From UMGS1663 sp046964515 (GTDB taxonomy: Bacteria > Bacillota > Clostridia > TANB77 > CAG-508): DNA of 62,219 bases. This document shows positions 25,415 to 33,877 of the stretch, piece by piece; positions within the stretch are counted from its first letter, which is position 1, and each line of letters starts with the position of its first letter. A program made the position numbers and the translations under genes. The notes under the pieces are model-generated. The model ran no database searches. It was not told the DNA's origin and saw only the letters and a program-made list of their open reading frames with translations. Where the stretch lies: NCBI GenBank assembly GCA_046964515.1, contig JBKUYM010000011.1, positions 1-62,219 on the forward strand. The letters run 5' to 3'.

Positions 25415-27169
25415 TTAAATTTCATATTTTTCCTTTTTAGAATAGGAAGTATGTAAGTATTTATGAGCCATATGACTACCCGGTTTTCCTAAAAATTCCT
25501 GATAAATCTTCTGAATAGTTGGATTTTCATGAGACTTTCTAATAACACTTGCTTCATCAATTGCATATAAAGCGTCTGCCCTTGCTTTTCTGACATCTAT
25601 AGAAGCACGTATCTTTGAACTCTTAATCGGTTGTCCACCGCCCATAACACATCCCCCTGGACAGGCCATTATTTCTACAAACTGGTAATCCGCTTTTCCA
25701 GATTTAATCTCTTCCATAATTTTTCTAGCATTTGCTAGTCCACTAGCCACTACTACTTTCACTTCTTTACCAGCTAATAGAAAACTTGCTTCCTTAATTC
25801 CGCTTTCTCCTCTTACAGGTTCATATGTTAGTTTTTCTAAATTTTTTCCTTCTAAAGTATCAGCTGCTGTTCTTAAAGCCGCTTCCATAACACCACCTGT
25901 TGTACCAAATATAGCACCTGCTCCTGTAGCTTCACCCATTGGATCATCAAATAAACTATCTTCTAGTTGATTAAAGTTAATATTGGCTTGCCTAATCATT
26001 CTAGCTAGTTCTCTTGTGGTCAACACATAATCCACATCTCGAATACCATCTACTTGCATTTCTTCTCTAGAAATTTCATATTTTTTAGCAATACATGGCA
26101 TAATGGAAACTGTACAAATTTTTTCTGGTGAAATTCCTTGTTTTTCTGCAAAATATGACTTTAGTAATGCTCCAAACATTTGATTAGGCGATTTACAAGT
26201 AGATAAATGCTCTAATAAATCTGGATAGTTTTTCTCAGCAAAACGTACCCATCCAGGACTACAAGAAGTAATCATTGGTAATTTTCCACCTTCTTGTACC
26301 CTTTGAATGAATTCATTAGCTTCTTCCATAATCGTAAAATCCGCACCTGTATTCGTATCAAATACTTTGTCAAATCCCATTTGTTTTAAAGCCGAAACCA
26401 TTTTTCCTTTAACATTTGTGCCTATTGGAAGCCCAAATTCTTCTCCTAAAGCTACTCTAACAGCTGGTGCCGTTTGTACTACCACATAAGTTTCTTCATC
26501 TTTTAGTTTTTCCCACACTTCATCAATATATTCTTTTTCCTTTAAAGCTCCTGTTGGACAACTTTCAATACATTGCCCACAAAAAGTACAATCTACATCA
26601 TTTAAACTATGGTCATATGTAGTAGAAATGCAAGAATCAAAACCTCTACCTATACAATCTATTGCACCAATTTGTTGAACATTTTTACAAGTGGCCACAC
26701 ACCTTCTACATAAAATACATTTGTTAAAATCTCTTACAATGGCAGGAGATTTATCATCAATTTGATGCTGACTCATTTGTCCTTCATATTCTACTTTCTG
26801 AACATTAAACTTAATTGCCAAGGCCTGCAATTCGCAATTTCCAGAGCGACTACAAGTTAAACAATCTTTATGATGATTCGATAAAATTAAATCTAATATG
26901 ATTTTTCTAGCTTCTAAAACTTCTGGAGAATGTGTCTTTACTATCATACCTTCTTCTACTGTTTGAATACAAGAAGTAGCAAATCCTTTTCTTCCCTCTA
27001 CTTCTACAATACACATTCTACAATCTCCTACTTCATTAATTTGTTTTAAAAAACATAAAGTAGGGATATCAATTCCATTTTGTCTTGCTGCTTCTAAAAT
27101 CGTAGTTCCCTTTTTTACTTCTATAGTTTTATTATCAATTGTTAATTTAATCATTTCTGTTGGTTCCAT
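25415..27169 (-). CDS. hydA: [FeFe] hydrogenase catalytic subunit HydA (electron-bifurcating type)
   Basis: A 584-residue subunit that makes or uses H2. Domains in order: an N-terminal [2Fe-2S] ferredoxin domain (GDCRMCIVEVEG), a His-ligated cluster motif (HHKDCLTC), two [4Fe-4S] clusters (CILCRRCVATC and CTFCGQCIESC), and the H-cluster with all three signatures (TSCSPGW, MPCIAKKYE, EIMACPGGCVMGGG). A short C-terminal small-subunit-like tail follows. The ATG at 27169 has GGAAGGAG nine bases upstream; the longer frame overlaps hydB. With HydB and HydC it should couple H2 formation to NADH plus reduced ferredoxin. The HydEFG maturases are not in the window. Confidence 0.95.
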   Translation of the reverse strand: MEPTEMIKLTIDNKTIEVKKGTTILEAARQNGIDIPTLCFLKQINEVGDCRMCIVEVEGRKGFATSCIQTVEEGMIVKTHSPEVLEARKIILDLILSNHHKDCLTCSRSGNCELQALAIKFNVQKVEYEGQMSQHQIDDKSPAIVRDFNKCILCRRCVATCKNVQQIGAIDCIGRGFDSCISTTYDHSLNDVDCTFCGQCIESCPTGALKEKEYIDEVWEKLKDEETYVVVQTAPAVRVALGEEFGLPIGTNVKGKMVSALKQMGFDKVFDTNTGADFTIMEEANEFIQRVQEGGKLPMITSCSPGWVRFAEKNYPDLLEHLSTCKSPNQMFGALLKSYFAEKQGISPEKICTVSIMPCIAKKYEISREEMQVDGIRDVDYVLTTRELARMIRQANINFNQLEDSLFDDPMGEATGAGAIFGTTGGVMEAALRTAADTLEGKNLEKLTYEPVRGESGIKEASFLLAGKEVKVVVASGLANARKIMEEIKSGKADYQFVEIMACPGGCVMGGGQPIKSSKIRASIDVRKARADALYAIDEASVIRKSHENPTIQKIYQEFLGKPGSHMAHKYLHTSYSKKEKYEI

Positions 27170-27206
27170 TTTTTCATTCTCCTTCCCAAAATAGGTTCCT
27201 TTTCCT

Positions 27207-29076
27207 CTATATTGTTTCTTTTTCAATGGCATGGAAAGGACATTTATCTGCACAAGTTCCACATTTTATGCATACTTTTTGATTAATCACATGTGGCTGC
27301 TTTATCTCTCCTGTAATGGCATTAACTGGACAATTTTTCTTACATATTCCACAGCCTTTACACTTTTGTGGATTAATTTGTAAACTACATAAAGCTTTAC
27401 AATAACCTGCTCTACATTTATTATAAGAAACGTGTTCTATATATTCTTCTCTAAAATATTTTAAGGTACTTAGTACTGGATTAGGTGCTGTTTGACCTAG
27501 TCCACAAATAGCAGACTTTTTAATACTATTGGCTAACTTTTCTAGTTTTGTAATATCTTTTTCTTCTGCCTTTCCGCTCACACATCCTTTCTAAAATTTC
27601 TAACATTCTTTTCGTTCCAATTCTACAAGGTGTACACTTTCCACAACTTTCACTAACCGTAAAATCCAAATAAAATCTAGCAATATCCACCATACACTTT
27701 GTTTCATCCATGACAATCAATCCACCAGACCCCATCATAGAACCAATTTCAGCTAAAGATTCATAATCTATAGGCGTATCTAAATGTTCAGCAGGAATAC
27801 ATCCCCCAGAAGGGCCTCCTGTTTGTGCTGCTTTAAATTTACGGTCATTCGGAATACCACCTCCTATGTCAAAGACAATTTCTCTTAAAGTGGTTCCCAT
27901 CGGTACCTCTACTAAACCAACATTATTGACATTACCACCTAGGGCAAATACTTTTGTTCCTTTAGATTCTTCTGTTCCAATACTAGCATACCAATCGGCT
28001 CCATTTAATATAATCTTCGTTATATTCGCTAGTGTCTCTACATTATTAATTACTGTTGGTTTCCCAAATAAGCCTTTACTAGCAGGATATGGAGGTTTTA
28101 CTCTAGGCTGTCCCCTCTTTCCCTCTATTGATTCTAATAAAGCAGTTTCCTCCCCACATACAAAAGCGCCCGCTCCTAATCGAATATCAATATTAAAATC
28201 AAAATCTGTATCAAAAATATGTTTTCCTAATAACCCATATTCTCTTGCTTGAGAAATAGCTACTTTTAATCTTTGTACAGCAATGGGATACTCTGCTCTT
28301 ACATAAATATATCCCTGAGAAGCACCAATAGCATAACCAGCAATTGCCATTGCTTCTAATACACTATGTGGATCTCCTTCTAAAATACTTCTATCCATAA
28401 AAGCTCCTGGATCTCCTTCATCCGCATTGCAAACAATATATTTTTGATCTGCCTCTTCTTGTTTTGCAAAATACCATTTCTTACCTGTTGGAAATCCTGC
28501 TCCTCCACGTCCTCTTAAACCAGATTTTGTAATTTCTTCTATTACATCCTGACTAGACATCTTGGTTAACACTTTCTCCAAAGCTTTATAGCCATCAAAA
28601 GCAATATATTCGTCAATTTCTTCTGGATCAATAACACCACAGTTTTTTAAAGCAATCCTTTTTTGTTTTTTATAAAAATTTAACTCATCTAACTGTTTTA
28701 CAACCGTTCCATCTATATCCTTACATAATAACCTTTCTACTCTTTTTCCCCCTAAAATATGGGTATGAATAATTTCTTCACAATCTTCTGGTTTTACTTG
28801 TGCATAAAAAGTATCTTCTGGTCGAATAATCACAATGGGTCCTTTTGCACAAAGACCAAAACAACCAGTCTGTACGACACGTACATTCGGTATCTGTTCT
28901 GCTTCTATAATCTTCCTTAAACTTTCTATAATTTTAGGTGACTTTGAGGAAGTACAACCTGTTCCATGGCAGACTAAAATATGTTTCTCTATTCCTATCA
29001 CATCACGATTTACACGTAAATCTAAACTTTCTCTTTTTTGTTTTCTAATTTCTTCTATTTCTTGTATTGTTTTCAT
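27207..29076 (-). CDS. hydB: NuoF-like hydrogenase subunit HydB, split by an apparent one-base insertion
   Basis: The flavin-binding NADH subunit of the bifurcating hydrogenase. It has an N-terminal thioredoxin-like [2Fe-2S] domain (CHGTGCTSS), the NuoF core with FMN/NADH motifs (GLRGRGGAGFPTGKKW, ADEGDPGAFMDR), the SCGKCTPCRIG cluster site and a C-terminal pair of [4Fe-4S] motifs (CKGCGICKKNCP, CIKCGTCADKCP). The frame breaks at GAG-C-GGAAAG: dropping the extra base (forward-strand G at 27576) rejoins MCE to GKAEEKDITKLE and gives 622 residues, the normal HydB length. As read, the first part stops at 27526. The break falls in a conserved stretch of a central enzyme, so a sequence error is likely. 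Confidence 0.9.
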
Positions 29077-29104
29077 AACTATCTCCTTTTCTTTGACAGT
29101 TTTG

Positions 29105-29593
29105 CTATTCTTTCATATAACGATCAATCACTTCATCTAATTGTTTAACCGTTGCTTTTCCATATACTTCTTCATTTATCATAAAGACGGGGGCTAATCC
29201 ACAAGCACCAACACATCTTACTTCATCAATAGAAAATTTTCCATCTGGTGTTACCTCTCCTGATGAAATGCCTAGCCTTTCCTTAGCTCTATCTAATAAA
29301 CTTTGAGAACCTTTTACAAAACAGGCTGTCCCTAAACAAATAGATAAATTATACTTACCTTTTGGTTTTAACGTAAAACGAGAATAAAAAGTAATGACCC
29401 CATAAATTTCTGCCATTGGCATTTTTAAATATTCAGACACTTCTAATTGAGCCTGCTTTGGAATATAACCATACTTTTCTTGTATATCATTTAAAATAGC
29501 AATTAAACGGTCTTTATCGGCTGGATAATTTTTAAGAATTTGCTTAGTTTCTTCTCTTACTTTGACATCCATACAATTTGTTTTCTCTTCCAT
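29105..29593 (-). CDS. hydC: NuoE-like hydrogenase subunit HydC
   Basis: A 162-residue thioredoxin-like [2Fe-2S] protein of the NuoE family. The cluster ligands are in CLGTACFVKG and, 36 residues on, CVGACGLAP. It relays electrons within the HydABC complex. The start is the ATG at 29593; a GTG four codons earlier sits too close to the AAAGGAAAG ribosome binding site. First gene of the hydC-hydB-hydA operon, with a promoter at 29654-29682. Confidence 0.93.
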   Translation of the reverse strand: MEEKTNCMDVKVREETKQILKNYPADKDRLIAILNDIQEKYGYIPKQAQLEVSEYLKMPMAEIYGVITFYSRFTLKPKGKYNLSICLGTACFVKGSQSLLDRAKERLGISSGEVTPDGKFSIDEVRCVGACGLAPVFMINEEVYGKATVKQLDEVIDRYMKE

Positions 29594-29653
29594 GTATTTC
29601 CCCACTTTCCTTTACTATATTTACGCACTTTTCTCTTTCTTCATGACACTTTC

Positions 29654-29682
29654 ATTATAACAAACCTGTATTTTTTTAGCAA
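29654..29682 (-). promoter_or_regulatory. hyd operon promoter
   Basis: Minus strand TTGCTA (29677-29682), 17 bases, TATAAT (29654-29659), 61 bases before the hydC start. Confidence 0.65.
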
Positions 29683-29711
29683 TGTTTTTTGTCGTATTTT
29701 AGGACAAAGAA

Positions 29712-29741
29712 AAAACAAACTAGAATTTCTCTAATTTGTTT
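29712..29741 (-). terminator. Terminator after pilin-like protein B
   Basis: Minus strand AACAAATTAGA pairs with TCTAGTTTGTT (one mismatch) around GAAAT and runs into a T tract. Confidence 0.7.
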
Positions 29742-29780
29742 TAAAATTTCATTTAACATATAAAGTTTTTCTAATTTCTA

Positions 29781-29936
29781 TTACGACACTACTAATACCG
29801 CACGGAACCCAGAGTAGTAAGAACTATAACCATTATTACGAGAAAAATAGAAGAGTCCATCAATTACTCCATTCCAAAAACGTCCACCACGAACAGAAAA
29901 TGGATAATGCAAACCTGGATAATATGAATAATCACC
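29781..29936 (-). other. DGR-like variable region of pilin-like protein B
   Basis: The last 51 codons plus stop. In the stretch TAT-TTT-TCT-CGT-AAT-AAT-GG, and on to GGGTTCCG, every codon up to the final Gly ends in T or C. Compared with C, codons differ in the first two bases while the third usually stays T or C (for example TCT/GGT, TAT/AAT, TCT/GAT), as expected if A residues of AAY codons in a template had been changed. Confidence 0.55.
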
Positions 29937-31502
29937 ATGCCAACTAGTACTTCCAATTCCAGCTGCTGAAGTTTCGCGAATACCATCGCCATATATCAAA
30001 ATATTTTCCTTATAATTATTAGCACTTGCTGTGTTTAAGTTTGTCTCATCACTTCCTATGCTAGTATTATCTGTAACACTGTCAAAAGGATAAGTTGTTG
30101 TATACTTGGTACTTATTGTTTTTAAGTTAGAACCCTCATAAGCCATACTAGAGCCATGATTTTTTAATTCTAATCGATCATTAGCAACATATGACGCTAT
30201 CATTTCGTAATTTCCCCCACTTAAGTCATAAATTCCATAAATATTTCCACTACTACTAGCTAGCATTCCATTCTTCTGATTCCAAGTATATACTCCATTA
30301 TTAGAGAGGTTCCCTATTGTTTCATTAATATTAACTAATGTTTTTACACTTTCTCCTTCACTTGTAGAACCTGTTGTACATCCAGTTACAGCATATACAC
30401 TATCTACACTATTTTTTCCTACTGTCTCTGTTCTTGTTGCTCCTCCGCTGTTTAGATTAATATTATTAATTGCAATATCTGTTCCATTTAATCCATATTT
30501 ACTTTGACTTAAGTATGCTACTGCACCCCATTCACTATTTTTCATTAAGTGGGAGTCTGCACTTGCAGTTAATCCATAAATATTTCCACTCTCTGTCATA
30601 GCTTTTGCTATATTATAGGCATCATTATGATTAATATAATTCATACTATACGTAGTTCCTTGGAACGTTGGATATTTTATAGCTGTAGTTGTACTTCCAT
30701 ATATTCCATCTAACCAGTTACGGGCAGTTTCCGCTCCATCAGTACTTTGTCCCCTTTCTATACTCCTTACATGAGATGTACTTTGTGAGTATCTTACACT
30801 ACTTGCCTTTACTGGTGCATTATTATTTCCACTAGCATAACCTGCTTCAAATTTGGCTACCCAGATTCCTGTTAGTTCTTTATCCCATCCACCATTTCTA
30901 TAATTAATTGCTGTTTCATCACTAAAGGCTGGATGTACCGTATATCCTATTGTTGTATCTACATTTTCATCCACACTGTTACATCTCTTAGCTTTTTGTA
31001 TTTGTCCATTTTCATCATAATAATTATCCGTTGTTCCTATTAAAAACTTTATATCAAAGGTTTGATTATTATTTACTTTATACGCATATCTGGGTATCCA
31101 TACCCACATACTTCCATCTTCTGTCTGGCTATTCGCCCATTTTTTACTATTATAATCATACCATTCTACATCGTTTTCATTACTGTCTTGTACTTCCCCT
31201 TTAGCACTTTCACTTGGATTTGTAAATTTGATGGCTTTCATTCCTTCTGCTAATCGTGGCTTATTGACTCCCTTTTCTGTTATATACGTTTTACCAGTTG
31301 CCTCATCTATTTGTTGTTCTAAACTAGCTAGTCCTCCTGATTCCTCTTTTTGCCCTTGTGCTGTCTCATTTTTTGCTCTCTGGGCTTGCGTTATAATTCC
31401 ATTTTCTCCTACTAACATATTAATCGTTACACCAGCTAAAATGATTAATACAATAATGGTAATCACCAATGCTATTAACGTAATACCTTTTTGTTTTCTC
31501 AT
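29781..31502 (-). CDS. Pilin-like surface protein with C-type-lectin-like variable tail (B)
   Basis: A 573-residue close paralogue of A (13783) and C (31821). Gly6 precedes ITLIALVITI (Ala at +5), and the helix is at about residues 8-27. Long stretches such as WYDYNSKKWANSQT, SMWVWIPRYAYKV and DNYYDENG are identical to A and C. The C-terminal lectin/FGE-like core ends in YPFSVRGGRFWNG, GLFYFSRNNG and GFRAVLVVS, which keep the scaffold but vary between. It has a consensus promoter and the conserved upstream element shared with A. The nearby C copy in the same orientation suggests tandem duplication. Its ligand is unknown. Confidence 0.75.
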   Translation of the reverse strand: MRKQKGITLIALVITIIVLIILAGVTINMLVGENGIITQAQRAKNETAQGQKEESGGLASLEQQIDEATGKTYITEKGVNKPRLAEGMKAIKFTNPSESAKGEVQDSNENDVEWYDYNSKKWANSQTEDGSMWVWIPRYAYKVNNNQTFDIKFLIGTTDNYYDENGQIQKAKRCNSVDENVDTTIGYTVHPAFSDETAINYRNGGWDKELTGIWVAKFEAGYASGNNNAPVKASSVRYSQSTSHVRSIERGQSTDGAETARNWLDGIYGSTTTAIKYPTFQGTTYSMNYINHNDAYNIAKAMTESGNIYGLTASADSHLMKNSEWGAVAYLSQSKYGLNGTDIAINNINLNSGGATRTETVGKNSVDSVYAVTGCTTGSTSEGESVKTLVNINETIGNLSNNGVYTWNQKNGMLASSSGNIYGIYDLSGGNYEMIASYVANDRLELKNHGSSMAYEGSNLKTISTKYTTTYPFDSVTDNTSIGSDETNLNTASANNYKENILIYGDGIRETSAAGIGSTSWHGDYSYYPGLHYPFSVRGGRFWNGVIDGLFYFSRNNGYSSYYSGFRAVLVVS

Positions 31503-31557
31503 GCTTATCTCTCCTCTTTTTTCTTATGTTTTCCATTTTATATTTTCTTATACGATA

Positions 31558-31586
31558 ATTTTATATTACCTTTTGGTTAATGTCAA
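31558..31586 (-). promoter_or_regulatory. Promoter of pilin-like gene B
   Basis: Minus strand TTGACA (31581-31586), 17 bases, TAAAAT (31558-31563), 56 bases before the start codon. Confidence 0.8.
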
Positions 31587-31637
31587 TATTCTTTTATTTT
31601 TATATTTTCCTTTTTATTTCCTACTTCTTCAATTATT

Positions 31638-31657
31638 TTTATGTTATCTTGTGAATA
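31638..31657 (-). promoter_or_regulatory. Conserved upstream element TATTCAC-N6-ACATAAA (copy at 31502 gene)
   Basis: Minus strand TATTCAC (31651-31657), AAGATA, ACATAAA (31638-31644). It lies about 50 bases upstream of the -35 of gene B, the position of an activator site rather than a core promoter. Confidence 0.55.
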
Positions 31658-31732
31658 CAAATAGCAGTTGACATATTCATACTAAAAAATATTACATGCT
31701 ACTTTTATAATTAAAATTATTTTAAATGAAAA

Positions 31733-31775
31733 AGAACTCTATCTTGAGATAGTCTCTCAATCTCAATAGAGTTCT
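31733..31775 (-). terminator. Terminator after pilin-like protein C
   Basis: Minus strand AGAACTCTAT-TGAGAT pairs with ATCTCA-AG-ATAGAGTTCT around a nine-base loop, then TTTTTC. It lies 46 bases past the restored stop at 31821. Confidence 0.85.
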
Positions 31776-31820
31776 ATATTATTAATATTTATAAACTAAT
31801 TTCTTTTTCATATCTTTCTG

Positions 31821-31977
31821 TTAGGATACGGCCAGCACCGCGCGGAACCCATCAACGTAAATACTATTGCCATCGCCACGACCGAAAGAGAACAAACCGG
31901 CACTCGAACCATTCCACAAAAATCCCACCTCGAAATGAGAATGGACTGTTCAAACCTAGGTAATATGAGGAGTCGCC
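31821..31977 (-). other. DGR-like variable region of pilin-like protein C (GC-rich)
   Basis: Restored tail GDSSYYLGLNSPFSFRGG to GFRAVLAVS. The last stretch before GGGTTCCGCGCGGTG consists entirely of codons ending in T or C. The GC-rich 3' end resembles the mutagenic-homing region expected at the end of a DGR variable region. The local composition differs from A and B. Confidence 0.55.
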
Positions 31978-33540
31978 ATACCAGTTAGTGTTTCCGGTTC
32001 CGGCCGTTGAAGTTTCGCGGATACCATCTCCATAAATTAAAGTATTCTTCTTATAATTATTAGCACTTGCTGTGTTTAAATTTGTATCATTACTTGCTAT
32101 ACTTGTATTATCTGTAGTGGTATCAAATGGATAAGTGGTTGTATACTTGCTACTAACTGTTTTCAAAGTATTTCCATCATAAGTTATACTAGAACCATAG
32201 GATTTCAATTCTCCTCGACTGTTTGCTACATAGGCAGCTGTTCTTTCATATGTTCCTCCACTTAAGTCATAAATTCCATATATAGTTCCTGATGAACTGG
32301 CTTTTGTTCCATTTATCTGATTCCATGTATATACACTATCTACTGCTGTATTGGCAGTTGTTTTATTAATATTGGCTATTGTCGTTGTTTTTTCTCCTGC
32401 ACTTGTTGAAACTGTTGTACAACCTGTTACAGCATAGACACTGTCTACACCTGACTTTCCTGCTGTCTGCGTTCTTGCTACTCCTCCACTATTTAAACTA
32501 ATGTTATTAATCGTAATATCCGTTTCATTTAACCCATATTTACTTTGAGAAAGGTAAGCTACAGCGCCCCATTCACTATTTTTCATTAAATGGCTATCTG
32601 TTCCACTATTCAGTCCATAAATATTTCCACTCTCAGTCATGGCTTTCGCTATATTATAGGCATCATTATGATTGATATAATTCATACTATAGGTGGTTCC
32701 TTGGAAGGTTGGATATTTTATAGCTGTTTTTGTACTTCCATATATTCCGTCCAACCAGTTACGAGCTGGTTCGCTTCCGTCAGCACTTTGTCCTCTTTCT
32801 ACGGCTCTTACCCAGGAATTACTTTGTGAATAGCTCACACTACTTGCTTTGATTGGCGCATTATTATTTCCACTAGCATAACCTGCCTCAAATTTGGCTA
32901 CCCAGATTCCTGTTAGTTCTTTATCCCATCCACCGTTTCTATAACTAATCGCTGTTTCATCTGTAAAAGCTGGATGTACCGTATATCCTGTAGATGTGTC
33001 TACATTTTCATCTACACTATTACATCTTTTGGCTGTTTGTATTTGTCCATTCTCATCATAATAATTATCCGTTGTTCCTATTAAAAACTTTATATCAAAG
33101 GTTTGATTACTATTTACTTTATACGCATATCTAGGTATCCACACCCACATACTTCCATCTTTTGTCTGGCTATTCGCCCACTTTTTACTATTGTAATCAT
33201 ACCATTCTACATCGTTTTCATTACTGTCTTGCACTTCTCCTTTGGCACTTTCACTTGGATTTGTAAACTTGATAGCTTTCATTCCTTCTGCTAATCGTGG
33301 TTTATTGACTCCCTTTTCTATTATATACGTTTTTCCAGTTGCTTCGTCTATTTGTTGTTCTAAACTAGCTAGTCCTCCTGATTCCTCTTTTTGTCCTTGT
33401 GTTGTCTCATTTTTTGCTCTTTGGGCTTGCGTAATAATCCCATTTTCTCCTACTAAAGTATTAATGGCTACACCAGCTAAAATAATTAATACAATAATCG
33501 TAATGACTAAAGCTATTAACGTAATTCCTCTTTGTTTCAT
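31821..33540 (-). CDS. Pilin-like surface protein with C-type-lectin-like variable tail (C), frameshifted in the tail
   Basis: The third paralogue of A and B: Gly5 before ITLIALVITI (Ala at +5), the same linker and core, and tail. As read, the frame ends at 31864 with an unrelated FVEWFECRF-type ending. Removing one base at 31917-31922 (GGG-ATT-TTT-G-TGG) restores GGIFWNGSSAGLFSF, then GRGDG and VDGFRAVLAVS, stopping at 31821, for 572 residues. The slip is inside the variable tail. The tail is GC-rich (hand count 101 of 200 bases at 31821-32020 against 15 of 60 at 32041-32100), unlike the rest of the gene. Either a recent sequence replacement followed by an indel, or a sequencing error. Confidence 0.75.
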
Positions 33541-33662
33541 TTTTCTTCTCCTTTGTATATTTTTTAGTATTATTTACCATTTTCATAAAAATATACTGTA
33601 CCTTTCATCCCTTATCCGTTTTATATTTCCATTTACTGTATTTTAGGCAAATTACACTTATA

Positions 33663-33706
33663 TATGCTATTAGCATAATTATATTTATGCTTTTAACTTT
33701 TGTCAA
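33663..33706 (-). promoter_or_regulatory. Promoter of pilin-like gene C with a palindrome at the start site
   Basis: Minus strand TTGACA (33701-33706), 17 bases, TATAAT (33678-33683), a full consensus. Directly downstream, TATGCTA-T-TAGCATA (33663-33677) is a perfect palindrome covering the expected +1, a possible operator. The 337-base gap 33541-33877 otherwise holds the divergent promoter of the next gene. Confidence 0.75.
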
Positions 33707-33831
33707 TAGAAACTCTAAAAATGCAGAAATAAAAATAACTTCTCTCACACTTTGTAAGGTTATGACTTTTTGTAACTAAACTGTAATATAACTTTAATAT
33801 ATCTGTAATTCTATCTAACCGTTTAATAGAG

Positions 33832-33837
33832 TATAAT
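33832..33837 (+). promoter_or_regulatory. -10 element of the HExxH protein gene
   Basis: TATAAT at 33832-33837, 40 bases before the start; no clear -35. Confidence 0.45.
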
Positions 33838-33877
33838 AAAAGTATCAAAAATGTCGTTTTGGCAAGGAGATAAACAA

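Noticed and set aside
27207..27581. Separate ferredoxin-like gene downstream of hydB
   Set aside because: Its first residues continue the HydB sequence exactly after removal of one base, and it starts inside hydB without its own ribosome binding site.
29640..29700. Rex redox-repressor box upstream of the hyd operon
   Set aside because: TTTGTTATAA is only a half-match and is explained by the -10 element.
31663..31690. TTGACA on the plus strand at about 31673 as a promoter
   Set aside because: No good -10 at the right distance and no plus-strand gene follows.
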